A DNA stretch of 64,000 nucleotides from Agapetus fuscipes. Taxonomy: Eukaryota > Arthropoda > Insecta > Trichoptera > Glossosomatidae. Positions within the stretch are counted from its first letter, which is position 1, and each line of letters starts with the position of its first letter. The DNA lies in assembly GCA_951799405.1 (NCBI GenBank), contig OX637333.1:16429960-16493959 (forward strand), read 5' to 3'. Under the pieces are notes generated by a model, which saw only the letters and a program-made list of their open reading frames with translations, was not told the origin of the DNA and made no database searches. Below, piece after piece: positions 11,204 through 21,563 of the stretch. The translations under genes and the position numbers were made by a program.

Positions 11204-12149
11204 TGTATTATTAAGAAATTGTTGATTGCAAAAAATAATATTTTTGTAAAAATGTAACATGGAAAATCGTAAAATGTTCTCGCTTCGAAAATGTTGCATA
11301 TCACTTGCCGACGAAACAAAAGTTTTTTATGAGTGAGTTTTAGCTAAAAAAAAAAGTGCCGCAGGTCCGCCTTCTGTGAGCGTTGGCGCTCGACTAAGGT
11401 TTACCCCGCGAATTATGCTTATAAAAGCCATTTGTAAAATAATTATAACAAATAGATCTTGTGAAATAAAAAATTTGAAAAAAATACAAACTAAGCTCAA
11501 GATTATATTGTTCAATATTTAAAAATAAATGGGCACAAATAACCATTTTTTGAGATTTTTTTCGAAGATACAATGTACACTTTTTTGTCCGTTTTTGCTT
11601 CTAGATTTTTTTTTTAATTCAGTTTTCTTCATCTGAATCACATTTTAAATCACATCACAAACTAAAACAAGATATAAAGTATGTTTTTATTTTTTTTTTA
11701 GATTTCAAAATACCACCAATTTACAGAAAAACTGGTTCAAAAATTGTATGTTTTCCACTTACCGCAAGAAGGTGTTCGTAATTTTTATTTTTTCAAGTAA
11801 TAAAAGCGTTTATAGACATATATTACTTGATGCATATTGCAAATGAAATGTTTAACTAACATTCAAAGTTATCAAAAATTTATATTTGTCCATATTTATT
11901 GAAAAAAAAACCACGTCAAAAACTGTGTTTTCGAGAAATTTCCTAGCACCCTCTTAAGTGTAAATAAACTTTTAATTGTTTAATATTTATTAAATTGCTC
12001 ATTTTTTATTTAAAAAAACTAATGAAAAAATATTTTTAAATGATGGTTGAACTGTGTGTAGGATTTGCGCAGCGATAACAGCCATAAACAGCCTGCTTGG
12101 AGCCAGTCGGCCTCAAACGTCAAGCGTATTTGAAATGAACTGATTTATT
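11204..12149. other. AT-rich, no gene seen
   Basis: Long A and T runs, no useful open frame, no recognised repeat family. Confidence 0.4.
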
Positions 12150-12414
12150 TTCACTATTATTGAAGAGAGTTTAGAGATTAATGAAATCAAGAAGACTCCA
12201 GTGGCCGGACATGTAGCACGTGCAGAAGACTTCAGGATCATCAGAACTGTCTTGGATGGTGCCCCCTTAGGCGTTAGACCATTCAGACGTCTCAGGATGG
12301 GCAGAGAACATCGAAGCCAACGCCGAAGTTTTGGGAGTGAGGCGACCATGGAGGGAAGCAGCACAAGGCAGAATCCTGGAGGAGTATGGTGCAGGTGTCC
12401 TTGAGCCTTTAGGC
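12150..12414 (+). pseudogene. LINE C-terminal tail split by a hAT insertion
   Basis: Reading resumes after a frame change as AGHVARAEDFRI, VLDGAPLGVRPF, then in another frame ENIEANAEVLGVRRPWREAA and EEYGAGVLEPLG. It continues after the hAT at 13277 with CRLMSRRK. GH.AR...... .GRP.....D.....D is the usual RTE-type C-terminal tail. Frame breaks and lack of an RT core make it a dead fragment. The intact target CTTTAGGC lies within its coding sequence. Confidence 0.65.
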
Positions 12415-13268
12415 CTAAGGTCTTCAACCCGCGGCCCTCGGGCCTCATGTGGCCCGCCAGCTAATTTCTTGCGGCCCGCGGCCACCAGAGGCTAAAAAAA
12501 TAAAATATCGCGCCCAGTGATATGCGATATACGAATACGAGTACTTTTTTTTTCGGAGTTCTCGGTGTTTTTTGTGTCATTTTGATTCTTTCCATGGCAC
12601 TACTCATAGGAGGGACCACAAGTAGGTTCAGCACATTCCCCCCCAGTAGATTTACTCAAAAAAGAGTTTCAATCGAGGTTTTCTGACCTCAGAGATACCT
12701 ACTAAAAAATACATCAGTCTCTTTGCCCGACCATTCGGTGTATCCGTTGAAGACATGCCGGAAATTTTTCAGATGAAGGTTATAGATGTGCAGTGTAATT
12801 CGGAATTGAAAGTCAAGTTCGACGTGGGTGTTTTTGATTTCTATGCAAAATATGTTGATCACAGCTCGTTTCCTGAAATCCGAAAAAATGCCATGAAAAT
12901 GATTTCATTGTTTGGGAGCACGTATGTGCGTGAGCAGCTGTTTTCTCGTATGAAGTATGTGAAATCGACAACAAGGTCGATAATTACAGATGCACATCTG
13001 GAAGGTAGTGTGCGGGTTGCAACCACAAAAATGAAAACAAATATTGACAAACTTGTAAAAAATAAACAATGTCAAAAATCACATTGATTGACTTCAATTA
13101 ACCAATAAAGATTGACTTTAATTAACCAATAAAGATTATTGAACTTTGAAATTATGTATGTCTTTTATTTTATTGATAAGGTGGTAAAGTGTTGTGAAAA
13201 GTTTTGGCCCTTCGGGCGATGTGAAATCGATGTTTGGCCCTTGCACTAAAAAAGGTTGAAGACCCCTG
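12415..13268. mobile_element. hAT element, internally deleted, with 8-bp target duplication
   Basis: The duplication CTTTAGGC lies at 12407-12414 and 13269-13276. The ends are CTAAGGTCTTCAACC and, inverted, CAGGGGTCTTCAACC. Subterminal CGGCCC/GGCCCTTCGGGC words are present on both sides. Of the transposase only the last part remains. Confidence 0.9.
12755..13087 (+). pseudogene. hAT transposase C-terminal dimerisation domain (remnant)
   Basis: Open for 110 codons from ATG to stop. The first part reads PEIFQMKVIDVQCNSELKVK. A block with LFGSTYVREQLFSRMKYVKS, TRSIITDAHLEGSVRVATT and IDKLVKNKQCQKSH follows. The EQLFSRMK-x-KS-x-TRSxxTDxHLEGxxRxATT block is the hATC dimerisation region, close in style to GTF2IRD2-like domesticated hATs. 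The BED finger and RNase H-like catalytic core are missing, so it cannot be a functional transposase. It sits fully inside the TIR-bounded element and terminates 180 bp before its right end. Domestication is unlikely because the flanking TIRs and duplication are still recognisable. Confidence 0.85.
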
Positions 13269-13337
13269 CTTTAGGCTGTCGGCTGATGAGCCGAAGAAAG
13301 TGAAAATAAAGTGTATATAGATTTCATATTGTCAACA

Positions 13338-13362
13338 TTTCCGGTCCTCAGGCCATCATCAG
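13338..13362 (-). ncRNA. Hammerhead-like core, degenerate
   Basis: The minus strand reads CTGATGA, T, GGCC-TGA-GGACC, G, GAAA. Stem II has one mismatch. It belongs to the end of the LINE/Penelope-like debris that resumes after the hAT. Confidence 0.3.
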
Positions 13363-13385
13363 GGGACAATCATCAGGGAGCTAAA

Positions 13386-14646
13386 ACTTTTGCAAGAAAT
13401 ACAGATACAGAATGTCAGTGTCCTTGACAATATCTTCTCCGACAGGTGCCTATTCCTTTGTTTTCCTTCTACGTTTATTTTTGCCATATCATTTGTGTTT
13501 TTGACATTGAGGTTTTGGTTATTATTTTTTTTCTTTACAAAGTGTGTATTTTTGTGATTGTATGACTATTTTTTCTTGAATAAATAAATATTGCGCAAAA
13601 TATGAGCGTTTTATTTATATTCATCAATAATATCATGGCAGATAATAATATTATATGAATTTAGTGGTGTGGGTGTACCCGCGTGCCGCGTGTTTATACA
13701 CACATGCATACAAGATCAAAGTCCGAAAAAGGAGCTTGTTGAGACAGCGAAGCAAGAAAGACGGGGAAGGGGGTTTCGAAGTACGGACCTATCCCAAAGC
13801 CATAGAGTGGCTCATAGAGATCCCACTTAAAAAAAAAAGTGGGAATGCCAGAATCTTAGCTACCTCTGGGGAGATTACGGAAGCTTTTGATAATATTATG
13901 GAATGTATAATATCACTCATACCTAAAATCTATTTAAAATATTTTTTGATATTATAGGAAACTAATGGTGAGGTCATGTCAAATAAAAGTTTTTTTTTTG
14001 TTTTAAAAATTTATTTCTTTTAAAATAAAATATACAAGTTTACACAAATATACATTCTTAAATAATACACCGAACTACATTTTGGTTTAAAGCTAAATTA
14101 AGGTAATTAAGGTTTTGGCAAATTAAGTTCAAATAATGTAAATCATTTTGAAAGTTTGATGTCAATTAAAGTTTATTTAGAGGCACTAGTATTTTTTAGC
14201 TGGAACGTAACAAAAACATGAAGGTTTTTTGTATTTTATAGCAGTCTTATATTTGTGAACGATTTTTTTTTAAGGTTAAGACGGAAATACGTTGTCCGGC
14301 ACCAGGCCACCTATACACTATTTTCACGCACTTTTTTCATGCACAAAGTATTATATTCTTTTCAAATAACTTTTTGCACAATTTAACGCCTGTGAAAACA
14401 GCCAAAAACAGCATTCAACGGTTAAAAATTTACGACCCCACGCCAAGCAAGCGTCATCTGTGGGCGCCATTTTTGCTGTCAAGGGAATATCGGTAATACC
14501 AAATAGTAGTTTCGTAGTATTATTGTGGACAAGAACCAATAAAGCATCATCTACTGGTAGTGTAAGGAAGCTTGTGGTCAATATCGTTTGTATGGAAGTT
14601 TCTTAGGCTTCTGAGTACCTATATACTCTGTGGAGCTGAGTTCCTG
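13386..14646. other. No gene seen
   Basis: Contains an unassigned 100-codon plus-strand open frame (13655-13957) without a domain I recognise, and AT-rich sequence. Low coding likelihood. Confidence 0.35.
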
Positions 14647-14822
14647 ATGGGGCTTCCACACGCTTGCCAACCCATCACAAGTCAAGCGCACAGTGTGTCG
14701 TCTAGAACATGCTAGCTGGACAAAATTTTGTCTAATGGATTAATTTTGTCCAGCTAGCATGTTCTAGACGACACACTGTGCGCTTGACTTGTGATGGGTT
14801 GGCAAGCGTGTGGAAGCCCCAT
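14647..14822. mobile_element. 176-bp palindrome, empty copy
   Basis: Two 81-bp arms (14647-14727 and 14742-14822) are perfect or nearly perfect inverses around a 14-bp spacer. The outer end is ATGGGGCTTCCACACGCTTG. Each arm contains GTCTAGAACATGCTAGCTGG, the site that carries a hAT insertion in both other copies (16.3 and 44.5 kb). Confidence 0.9.
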
Positions 14823-14846
14823 GATATTTCTTTGTATTTCCGGGAC

Positions 14847-15305
14847 GCGTGTTCCCATTCCACGACCTAAAAGGAATCTTTACTCAGACAAGCACACGGA
14901 AAAAAATTAATTCATCAAGTAGTTTCAGTTTTTCCATATTTACTCAAAAACTATTGACATTATAAAAAAACGGTTTCGATACTACACTAGACAATGTATA
15001 GTTCTATAAATAGAATGAAAAAAAATATTTCCAAAACATAGCACACACGAGAAAGTAGCTACAGAAGTGAAAAAAACGTATTTTTTTTAAATATTTTTTT
15101 GTGGTCGCAATTTTTAAGTTATATATTTTGTTTAAACTTTATAATTAATATAAAAAATTAATAAACATGCTTGATTTTTTTCATTACTGTCACTTTTTTG
15201 CTAAGACCATAAAGTGTAAGAAACAATAACGGCAGATTTAGGGTATGATACTTCCGTGTGCTGTCTGAGTAAAGATTCCTTTTAGGTCGTGGAATGGGAA
15301 CACGC
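14847..15305. mobile_element. MULE-type MITE
   Basis: About 50-bp inverted ends start GCGTGTTCCCATTCCACGAC at 14847 and mirror at 15305. The 9-bp direct duplication TTCCGGGAC flanks it (14838-14846 and 15306-15314). Long TIRs with a 9-bp duplication are the Mutator-like signature. It is non-coding. Confidence 0.85.
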
Positions 15306-15869
15306 TTCCGGGACGTGTGCGTGTACGTGTGAGTGGGTTATTGCACTTATGCATACGCGCTATGCCATGCTCCTATAATATTATCTCATATTATTATAAT
15401 TCCATACCTACTCCCATTTTGTAGAAAAATAAAAATAAAAGTGAATATTTACGTGTTTTATTTATTGGCAGATAAGATACAAGATCAGATACAGAAAATT
15501 AAATTTTTTTTTTAAATCTATTGTTGTATCAGAAATATAACATAAAGTATGTAATAGTTTAGATAGTTTTTTTTTTTTTATTTTGGTACAAAAGTTATTG
15601 ATTGGCCGATCAGTGAGACCTCTAAATGTCTGTGGTCGAACTCCTCCGAAACGGCTTTACGGATACTCATGAAATTTTGTAGACTTATTTGATTTGTATC
15701 AGAATCGGACAACAAGTATATTTCATACAGCCATATGATTAAGAAGAGCATATTACACAGATTTCTTCTATCAGATTTTTTGACAAAATATTTTTTTTGT
15801 ATGTTTCTGTTATTAGTCATCATAACGTTCGTACGATTAGACTAGGAGCCAGACGTACGACACCTTACC
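15306..15869. other. No gene seen
   Basis: AT-rich, with short open frames only (81 codons minus at 15578-15823, no recognised domain). Confidence 0.35.
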
Positions 15870-16200
15870 TCATCGACTACCAGGCAGAGACATGGTCAGG
15901 CTGGTAGTTTGCATCGAGTACATCATTTTTTCACTGGTCTGCCTTTTCCTATCCTGGAGCGTTTTGGATGCGGCCTCTTCAAAGAGGCCCAAAAAATGGT
16001 GCAAACTACCTCATCGACTACCAGGCATAAACATGTTTGGGGAGGTGTCCGGCATCGAGTACATGCCTTTTCTGCAGATTTTGGTGATCCTACCCTGGAG
16101 CGTTCTGGAGGCGGCCTCTTCAAAGAGGCCCAAAAAATGGTGCAAACTACCTCATCGACTACCAGGCAGAGACTAGTAAGAGATGATGCTCTACATTATT
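15870..16200. repeat. Tandem repeat, period about 141 bp
   Basis: Two units share CTACCTCATCGACTACCAGG, CATCGAGTACAT, CCTGGAGCGTT.TGGA and GCGGCCTCTTCAAAGAGGCC, the last containing a hairpin. CCTGGAG occurs at 15953 and 16094. A diverged third start appears at 16236. All open frames are by-products. Confidence 0.85.
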
Positions 16201-16304
16201 AACCTGCTTTTTGCATTAAAAAAAATACTCCAAACCTGGAGCATTTTGAATACGGTCATTGATGGTGGACGTCATGGTCATTGATGGGGACGCGTGTGGA
16301 AGCC

Positions 16305-16370
16305 CCATGATGGGGCTTCCACACGCTTGCCAACCCATCACAAGTCAAGCGCACAGTGTTTCGTCTAGAA
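16305..16370. mobile_element. 176-bp palindrome, second copy (left part)
   Basis: ATGGGGCTTCCACACGCTTG through CGTCTAGAA. It continues at 22670-22697 (GTCTAGAACATGCTAGCTGG) after the hAT. The second arm is lost. An extra inverted GTGTGGAAGCCCCAT lies just left of it. Confidence 0.8.
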
Positions 16371-16469
16371 CAGAGGTTCCCAAACTATGGTACGCGTACC
16401 ACCAGTGGTACGCGACGCTTCTTGAGGTGGTACGCAAGCAGCCATGGTCATAGGACATACAAAATAAAA

Positions 16470-16920
16470 TCGGAAAAGCTCACACAATCGGCGAAGAGCT
16501 GTTGTTACCTGCAGCGAAAGACATGGTTACTTGTATGTTGGGTGAAACGTCAGCTAAAAAGCTAGATCTGATATCACTGTCCAATAATACCGTGCAGCGA
16601 AAGATCGAAAGTATGGCATCAGATGTTAAAAATAAAATCATCAATCATGTCAAACATAGCGATTTCTTTTCGATACAACTCGATGAGAGTACAGATGTAA
16701 CGAACTACACTCAACTAATGGTTTACGTGCGGTATATATTATGTACATGAAAATAATGCACTCAAGGAAGATTATTTATTCTGTGAGGCGTTATCAACAC
16801 GAACTACTGCGGATGAAATTTTCAATAAACTGAGTGGATTCTTTGCCGAAAATGGGCTTGATCGGATGAAATGTGTTGGCTCTTGTCTCGAAGATGCAGC
16901 ATCATTTTTCGTACTAAGAG
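16470..16920 (+). pseudogene. hAT transposase central fragment (ZBED/FAM200-like)
   Basis: The frame reads AHTIGEELLLPAAKDMVTCM, then LISLSNNTVQRKIESMASDV, NHVKHSDFFSIQLDESTDVT and NYTQLMVYVRYI. A frame change near 16740 leads to ALKEDYLFCEAL, EIFNKLSGFFAENGL and MKCVGSCLEDAAS. The DEStDvt block carries the first catalytic Asp region of hAT RNase H-like cores. The second block normally precedes the C.DGA.sM motif, here degraded to CLEDAAS. The BED finger and hATC tail are absent. It lies just inside the left TIR in the expected orientation. Confidence 0.85.
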
Positions 16921-17050
16921 TAGGGCCTTTGGGGTGCCACTAAACGGCGCTGTATAAAAAATGGCCAATTATTATTATTATTGTATTATTAATAAATAAA
17001 CGCAATGTTGTTATTAAGACTTGTTGCAGTTTTTATTTTATTACCTTTTT

Positions 17051-17099
17051 GAAACCCCCACTTTAACTAAAGTGTTTGGCGTAAGGCCAGCCCTCTTAC
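17051..17099 (+). mobile_element. SINE-C, left part (split by LTR element)
   Basis: AACCCCCACTTTAACTAAAG and GGCGTAAGGCCAGCCCTCTT match the SINE-C body. It continues at 22491 with TTACCTGTAAAAATAAATAG. The tRNA-like head is missing. Confidence 0.85.
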
Positions 17100-18150
17100 T
17101 GTAATGCAACACTGCAGGCGCTCCACTACAGGCGCTCCATGGCGCTACCTGGAAAGGCAGACCATTTTGAGGTTAGGATTCCGACAACGGACAGGGGGCT
17201 CCTTTGAGGTTAGGTTGCGCGCTTTTGCAGTTGCCCGGCTAGCACAAGACTCCTCAGGGTGGTGTTCAGGCCCAACACCTTGCTCGCTTTCCACTGATGC
17301 TAAAGAGGTTCAAAAATATAGGTGATGGAGAGAAAAACCGGGTAAAGGAAAGACGGGATTTATTTTAAATTATGAGAAATGAGAGCATCACCACGCTAAA
17401 CTGCACGACTGACTGGTTCTAAGTTTAATTAGATAATGTATTTAAAGGGTTTGATTAGCTCACGAGGACGGAGAGAAGTCTTGATGCTGGGATGCGGGTA
17501 GTCGATGCTGGGGCGCCGGCCTCGGGCACGGCAACGCTTTTGGCGGGATGTCGGGGCTCCACACTCCGGAGGAATTGCGGCACGGGGCTCAGCCAGCGAT
17601 AAGACGGGAGCGCTCGGCTGGACGGGGCAGGCGCTCCGTCCTCCTGAGGAACTTTGGGCACGGGGCTCCGGATATCGAGTAGCCAAGCGGGCGCTGGCGA
17701 TGGGTAGAAAGCAGGGGCTCCTTCCTTCCGAGGAATCCGCCACGGGGGACCCAGGCGCGGCCAGGGGCTGTGTAGTGCAGGCAATAACGGCGACTCAAGC
17801 CTCCGCAGATAGATGTTTTTGGCCACGCCTGGTCAGTGCTATTGGTTCAGGTGTTGAAGAGCTTGTGTCCTCGATTGTGGGAGGTCGACGCCTTTTATAA
17901 ACTCCCTACCAGCGCGATGCGGAGCTTAACGGGGGATTTTAAGTGTTTCCCTCCTAACTGTCAATCTCAGCCTGTCTTCTTCCTCTAATCTTGATCCGGC
18001 TCAATTTCTGTGGCTAAAGATGCGCCTCAATTTCTTTCAAGTTGGTAATGACATTATTTTTCCTTTGACAGGTATAATGTTTTGACAGATCATGTCTTCT
18101 TCTTCTTCTTTTTTTCACAGGTAGCTATCTGATATGCTAGCTACCTGACA
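17100..18150 (-). repeat. LTR, downstream copy (1051 bp)
   Basis: 17381-18150 reads identically to 21721-22490 with a constant offset of 4340. The first ~280 bp differ in length and sequence from the other LTR. GC-rich GGGGCTCC units recur within it and create open frames that I treat as artefacts. Confidence 0.92.
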
Positions 18151-18162
18151 TTCCCGCTCGTC
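18151..18162 (-). other. Polypurine tract
   Basis: The minus strand reads GACGAGCGGGAA directly before the LTR start TGTCAGG, the expected position for plus-strand DNA priming. Confidence 0.65.
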
Positions 18163-19649
18163 GCTGAGGCAAAAACGCACCTCGCGCAGAGAATCCAGCG
18201 AAGTGAGTTTTTGGCGTTGTGTTCAGACATAGTTAGTTTAAAATATATGTTTAACAGTATACCAGTCAGTGCGAAGCGTAGGTGGCGGTGGTTGAACAAG
18301 ACATACAGAGAAGAGGTCGTACGCAGACGACATGAATTGTACACAGGTAGCTCTGAAACAGGTTTAAAATATGTATAAGAAATGGTGTAAAATATTATGT
18401 GACAAAGCAAATTGAAATTGACACAGAAACAAATTTGTACATTACATAGTTAAGACAAAATAAAATAAATTGTAAAAGTGATATTTTGTTCTTGTAAAAT
18501 AATAAAAATTTAAGTCATGATTATTAAGTGGTAGAATTTGGTCTTTGTTCTAAGTTTTAATGGTGGCACACAATTCAAATTTGGGGTACAGGACCCTAAG
18601 CACTAACGAGTCTAGCTCGTTTTTCACTTATTGCTCTTGAAAACACAAAAATTTTGCCTTGGTACACAGAAATTTATTTTTAGGTAGCTACCTGCCTAAC
18701 AGACCAAAATCATCCAGCAAGCAGTCAATAAGTACAACGCGGTGAGCTCTCATACAAAACAATAACAAGTTGTCTGTTACATGTGGGTTACAAAAGGAAA
18801 GGATCTAACTACTTATGATCCTTCGGTTCGATTCACACTCTTTTGGAAGAACCGATAAGAAACCAAGAGAGGCGGAAAGGAGGTAGGAACACCATGGAAA
18901 AACAATGAGGTGGCCCGTTCATTGGCCAGTGCAACGCGAGGGCGTGGCACACTGATCTCACTATTCAACACAGGTAATCCTGGGATTGGGAAGTACAGGT
19001 TATACATATTATATACATGAAGTACAGGGTATACATATTACATACATACATTACATGAGAAAATTCAAAAATATTAGACAGACAGATGTTGTGGTAATTT
19101 GAAGTAGAGGTGAAGATCTCCTGCTCGAGATGTGACAATACCGGTCTGAAGACACCCAGTACTGACCACACTCTGTCGGCATTTCTTGACCGCTCCGACC
19201 AGCGACGATTTAGGACTCTAGCCCTAGTCACAAAGTTGGGTGCTAGGGTTTTTGCTTCAATGAACAACGAAGAAGCGTTGATCATTGCCCGGGCAGGTAT
19301 AGGGTGGTAACTAGCGTACGCCCCGAAGTAAGCCCTTCTGAGGGGTTTCTGAGTGAGTCAACATTCGGTATATATGCCTCCGTGCAGTATACGCCGACGT
19401 ACATGACAATAACTAAACTCTCCGGCAAACACTACGCCGTGGTGACTGTCCCAGCTAACAATGCTTTTAGTAGTCTAGGCCTGGCTTCAGGAGGTGGTCA
19501 ATCTTCATACCACTCTTCTCCTTGGGTTCCAGTGTGTTCTCAGGTTTTGCCCACATGGCGAAAACCTTCCTTCCGTCAATAAATAACATGATAAATAAAC
19601 ACAGGGATACAATCCGTTGGCGCCATCCGAAGATGCAAGCCTGGCGTAC
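18163..19649. other. LTR-element interior, no gene recognised
   Basis: Open frames up to 106 codons (18965-19285 minus) have no domain I recognise. This is the position where an envelope or 3' untranslated region would lie. Confidence 0.4.
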
Positions 19650-20081
19650 CCATCACTCCAAGGTGATTTCAAAAAATGAGTCAGTCTCGTCAGACTGGTA
19701 CCAAGTCCCGTCGGACTTCAAGTCTCGTAAGACTTCCAACGCACTCCGGCGTTGCCAATCCCGTTGGATTGCAGGAGTATCCCGGTTACGTCAAACCACT
19801 CCTCACGCTTCTCCCAAGCGCCCCACAATCATCCCAGATTGTGTCCAGTCCCCTTCGACTGCTCCAACGCACTCCAGCGTTACCGGCAAGGGCTCCACCC
19901 TTTCCCAAGACGTGCTCGCTACGTCTTCCCACGCATTCACAGCGTTCGGCAGCATACCACCTTTGTCAAGGTGTATTGCCTATGATGTTCACAGATGTTC
20001 TCTTGATGTCTACATCTGGACTAGCTCAGCTCTCCTTCTCGTTCCCTTTTTGAGCGCCACCAAGTTTTTATCAAAACTTGG
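19650..20081. repeat. Array of at least 14 short hairpins inside the LTR element
   Basis: Consecutive inverted repeats with stems of 4-9 bp and loops of 4-7 nt start at about 19652, 19682, 19703, 19720, 19737, 19756, 19806, 19825, 19846, 19866, 19888, 19907, 19931 and 19958, with a 9-bp stem at 20060. Spacing is mostly 17-24 nt. Examples: AAGTCT-CGTA-AGACTT, CAATCC-CGTT-GGATTG, CCAAGTTTT-TATC-AAAACTTGG. Further ones lie at 20220, 20312 and 20361. Stem sequences differ, so this is not a simple repeat. The 206-codon plus-strand frame over it is antisense to the element and not supported. Confidence 0.8.
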
Positions 20082-20783
20082 AAAGTTGAAAAATCATGCA
20101 GGCAATAAACGTAGACAAAGTAACAAAATACAAAAACAATGAAACAGATTAAAGAAGGTACAGTGTTGGATAAACAGCTGGTGACCTTGGATTGTGACCT
20201 GGCCAAATTACCTGACATCACTCATGAGAGTGTGTACTTTGAGTCCGCAATCAAAAGACAACCCGCGTCCAAAACATGTAAACAAGAAAGAAAGTACAGA
20301 TCCATTCTCCGAAGAGAACCCGCTGGGTTCTGACTCACGACCTGGCCAAATTTCCTGATCCAACTCGCAAGGAGTTGATACTGTGGGTCGGAGACAAAAA
20401 CAGACAGTTTTCTGCAGTTGAGCATAACTGAATATGCGAGTTGAAAGAATACATGAGAAGAAAAAGAACATTCATTTAAATAATAAAAAAAAATGGACAC
20501 CAACCAGGTCTCCCTGGAGCAAACGAGTAGGTGTTGATATAGAAAGATTTTGATGCTAAGAAAAATTAACGGAATGACTTCGAACAGCGCTCCCCGCTGA
20601 GGGCGCAATTCAACGGGGAACGGTCAAAGTCATATTTCAGGACAAAAATGGAATTTGCAAAAATAAGATATGGAGTAATTTAATCAGTTTATAGAGAAGA
20701 CGTCATGCTTGATCATTGCAGACATCTAGGTGTTTGTAAATGAGTTTACGCATCTACTTCTCGCTTGCTCGTAGGAAAGTAGT

Positions 20784-21074
20784 TTACTCTTCCGCCATAG
20801 CCGGTCCAGCTCCGAGAATATCCTTCACGTGATACTCTCCCAGCTGAAAAGCCAAACAGCCTTTCTCTCGCCCCTCACGTCCGCTTGTCTGCCCTCCATA
20901 CATCTCCAGAAATTCCTCGACCGCCTTGATGATGAATTGTTTACCGTTGTCACAAACAACGGACCTCGGCATTCCCCGGGAAATAAAGATGCTTGTCTCA
21001 AGCTTCTTTATTATTGCTGCCGCTGTGACATATTTTAATGGAAATATCCAAAAATATTTCGTGAAAACATCCAC
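20784..21074 (-). pseudogene. Ty3-type integrase core fragment
   Basis: The minus-strand frame begins MDVFTKYFWIFPLKYVTA and continues IKKLETSIFISRGMPRSVVC, DNGKQFIIKAVEEFLEMYG. These are the first and second catalytic Asp segments of a retroviral-type integrase (D in MDVFTKY, D in CDNGKQF). The next residues, GQTSGREGREKG and then AFQLGEYHVKDILGAGPAMAEE, look like the C-terminal end, so the third catalytic Glu segment and much of the C-terminal domain have been deleted. Protease, reverse transcriptase and RNase H are missing between the primer site and this fragment. It lies in the transcriptional sense of the LTRs. Confidence 0.85.
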
Positions 21075-21544
21075 TACTTCAACAAGGCTCTCCTTGGCCC
21101 TTCCGGAGAGTTGTTGTTGAAAAAAAAAATTTTTTTTTTTTTTTTTGTTTTAAATGTTGAGCACCTCTTAAAAATTTTTGTTGAGAAAATTTTACGAATG
21201 GTTACGCCTCTGGAAATAGAGACGCCCAAAAAATTTGGAAAGAAAGAAGAAAAAAAAAAAATTGTCAAAAAATTTACGGAAGTTTGAGAATGCGTGTCTG
21301 GATTTTAGAATTACGTAACTCAAATTTTGAATTCTTCCAATTATCATCAAACCACGAAAAACGGTTAACAACCCTCAAGATTACACAGCATAACGACCAA
21401 AACCACAAATATCCCAGGTGGAAATGACTTCAATGACCACAAAACCCGAAACACAAAAACAACACTTTTCCGTTGGAACACAATTTGCTGAAATAAAACT
21501 TTACTTGTTAATGGGGAAAATACAATGTGAATCGAGCAACGGTG

Positions 21545-21562
21545 TCTTTTGTTAAGGCGCCA
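21545..21562 (-). other. Primer-binding site
   Basis: The minus strand reads TGGCGCCTTAACAAAAGA one base inside the LTR. A TGGCGC start next to the 5' LTR is the standard tRNA primer site of many Ty3-like elements. I have not assigned the tRNA. Confidence 0.75.
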
Positions 21563-21563
21563 C

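Noticed and set aside
12755..13087. Domesticated hAT-derived host gene
   Set aside because: Only the C-terminal domain is left and it is still enclosed by TIRs and an 8-bp duplication.
17429..17900. Proteins of 104-131 residues repeated exactly at 21769-22240
   Set aside because: They lie inside the two LTRs, overlap each other on both strands and come from GC-rich GGGGCTCC units; duplication reflects the LTR pair, not two genes.
19522..20142. 206-residue plus-strand frame inside the LTR element
   Set aside because: It is antisense to the element and coincides with the hairpin array; no domain resemblance.
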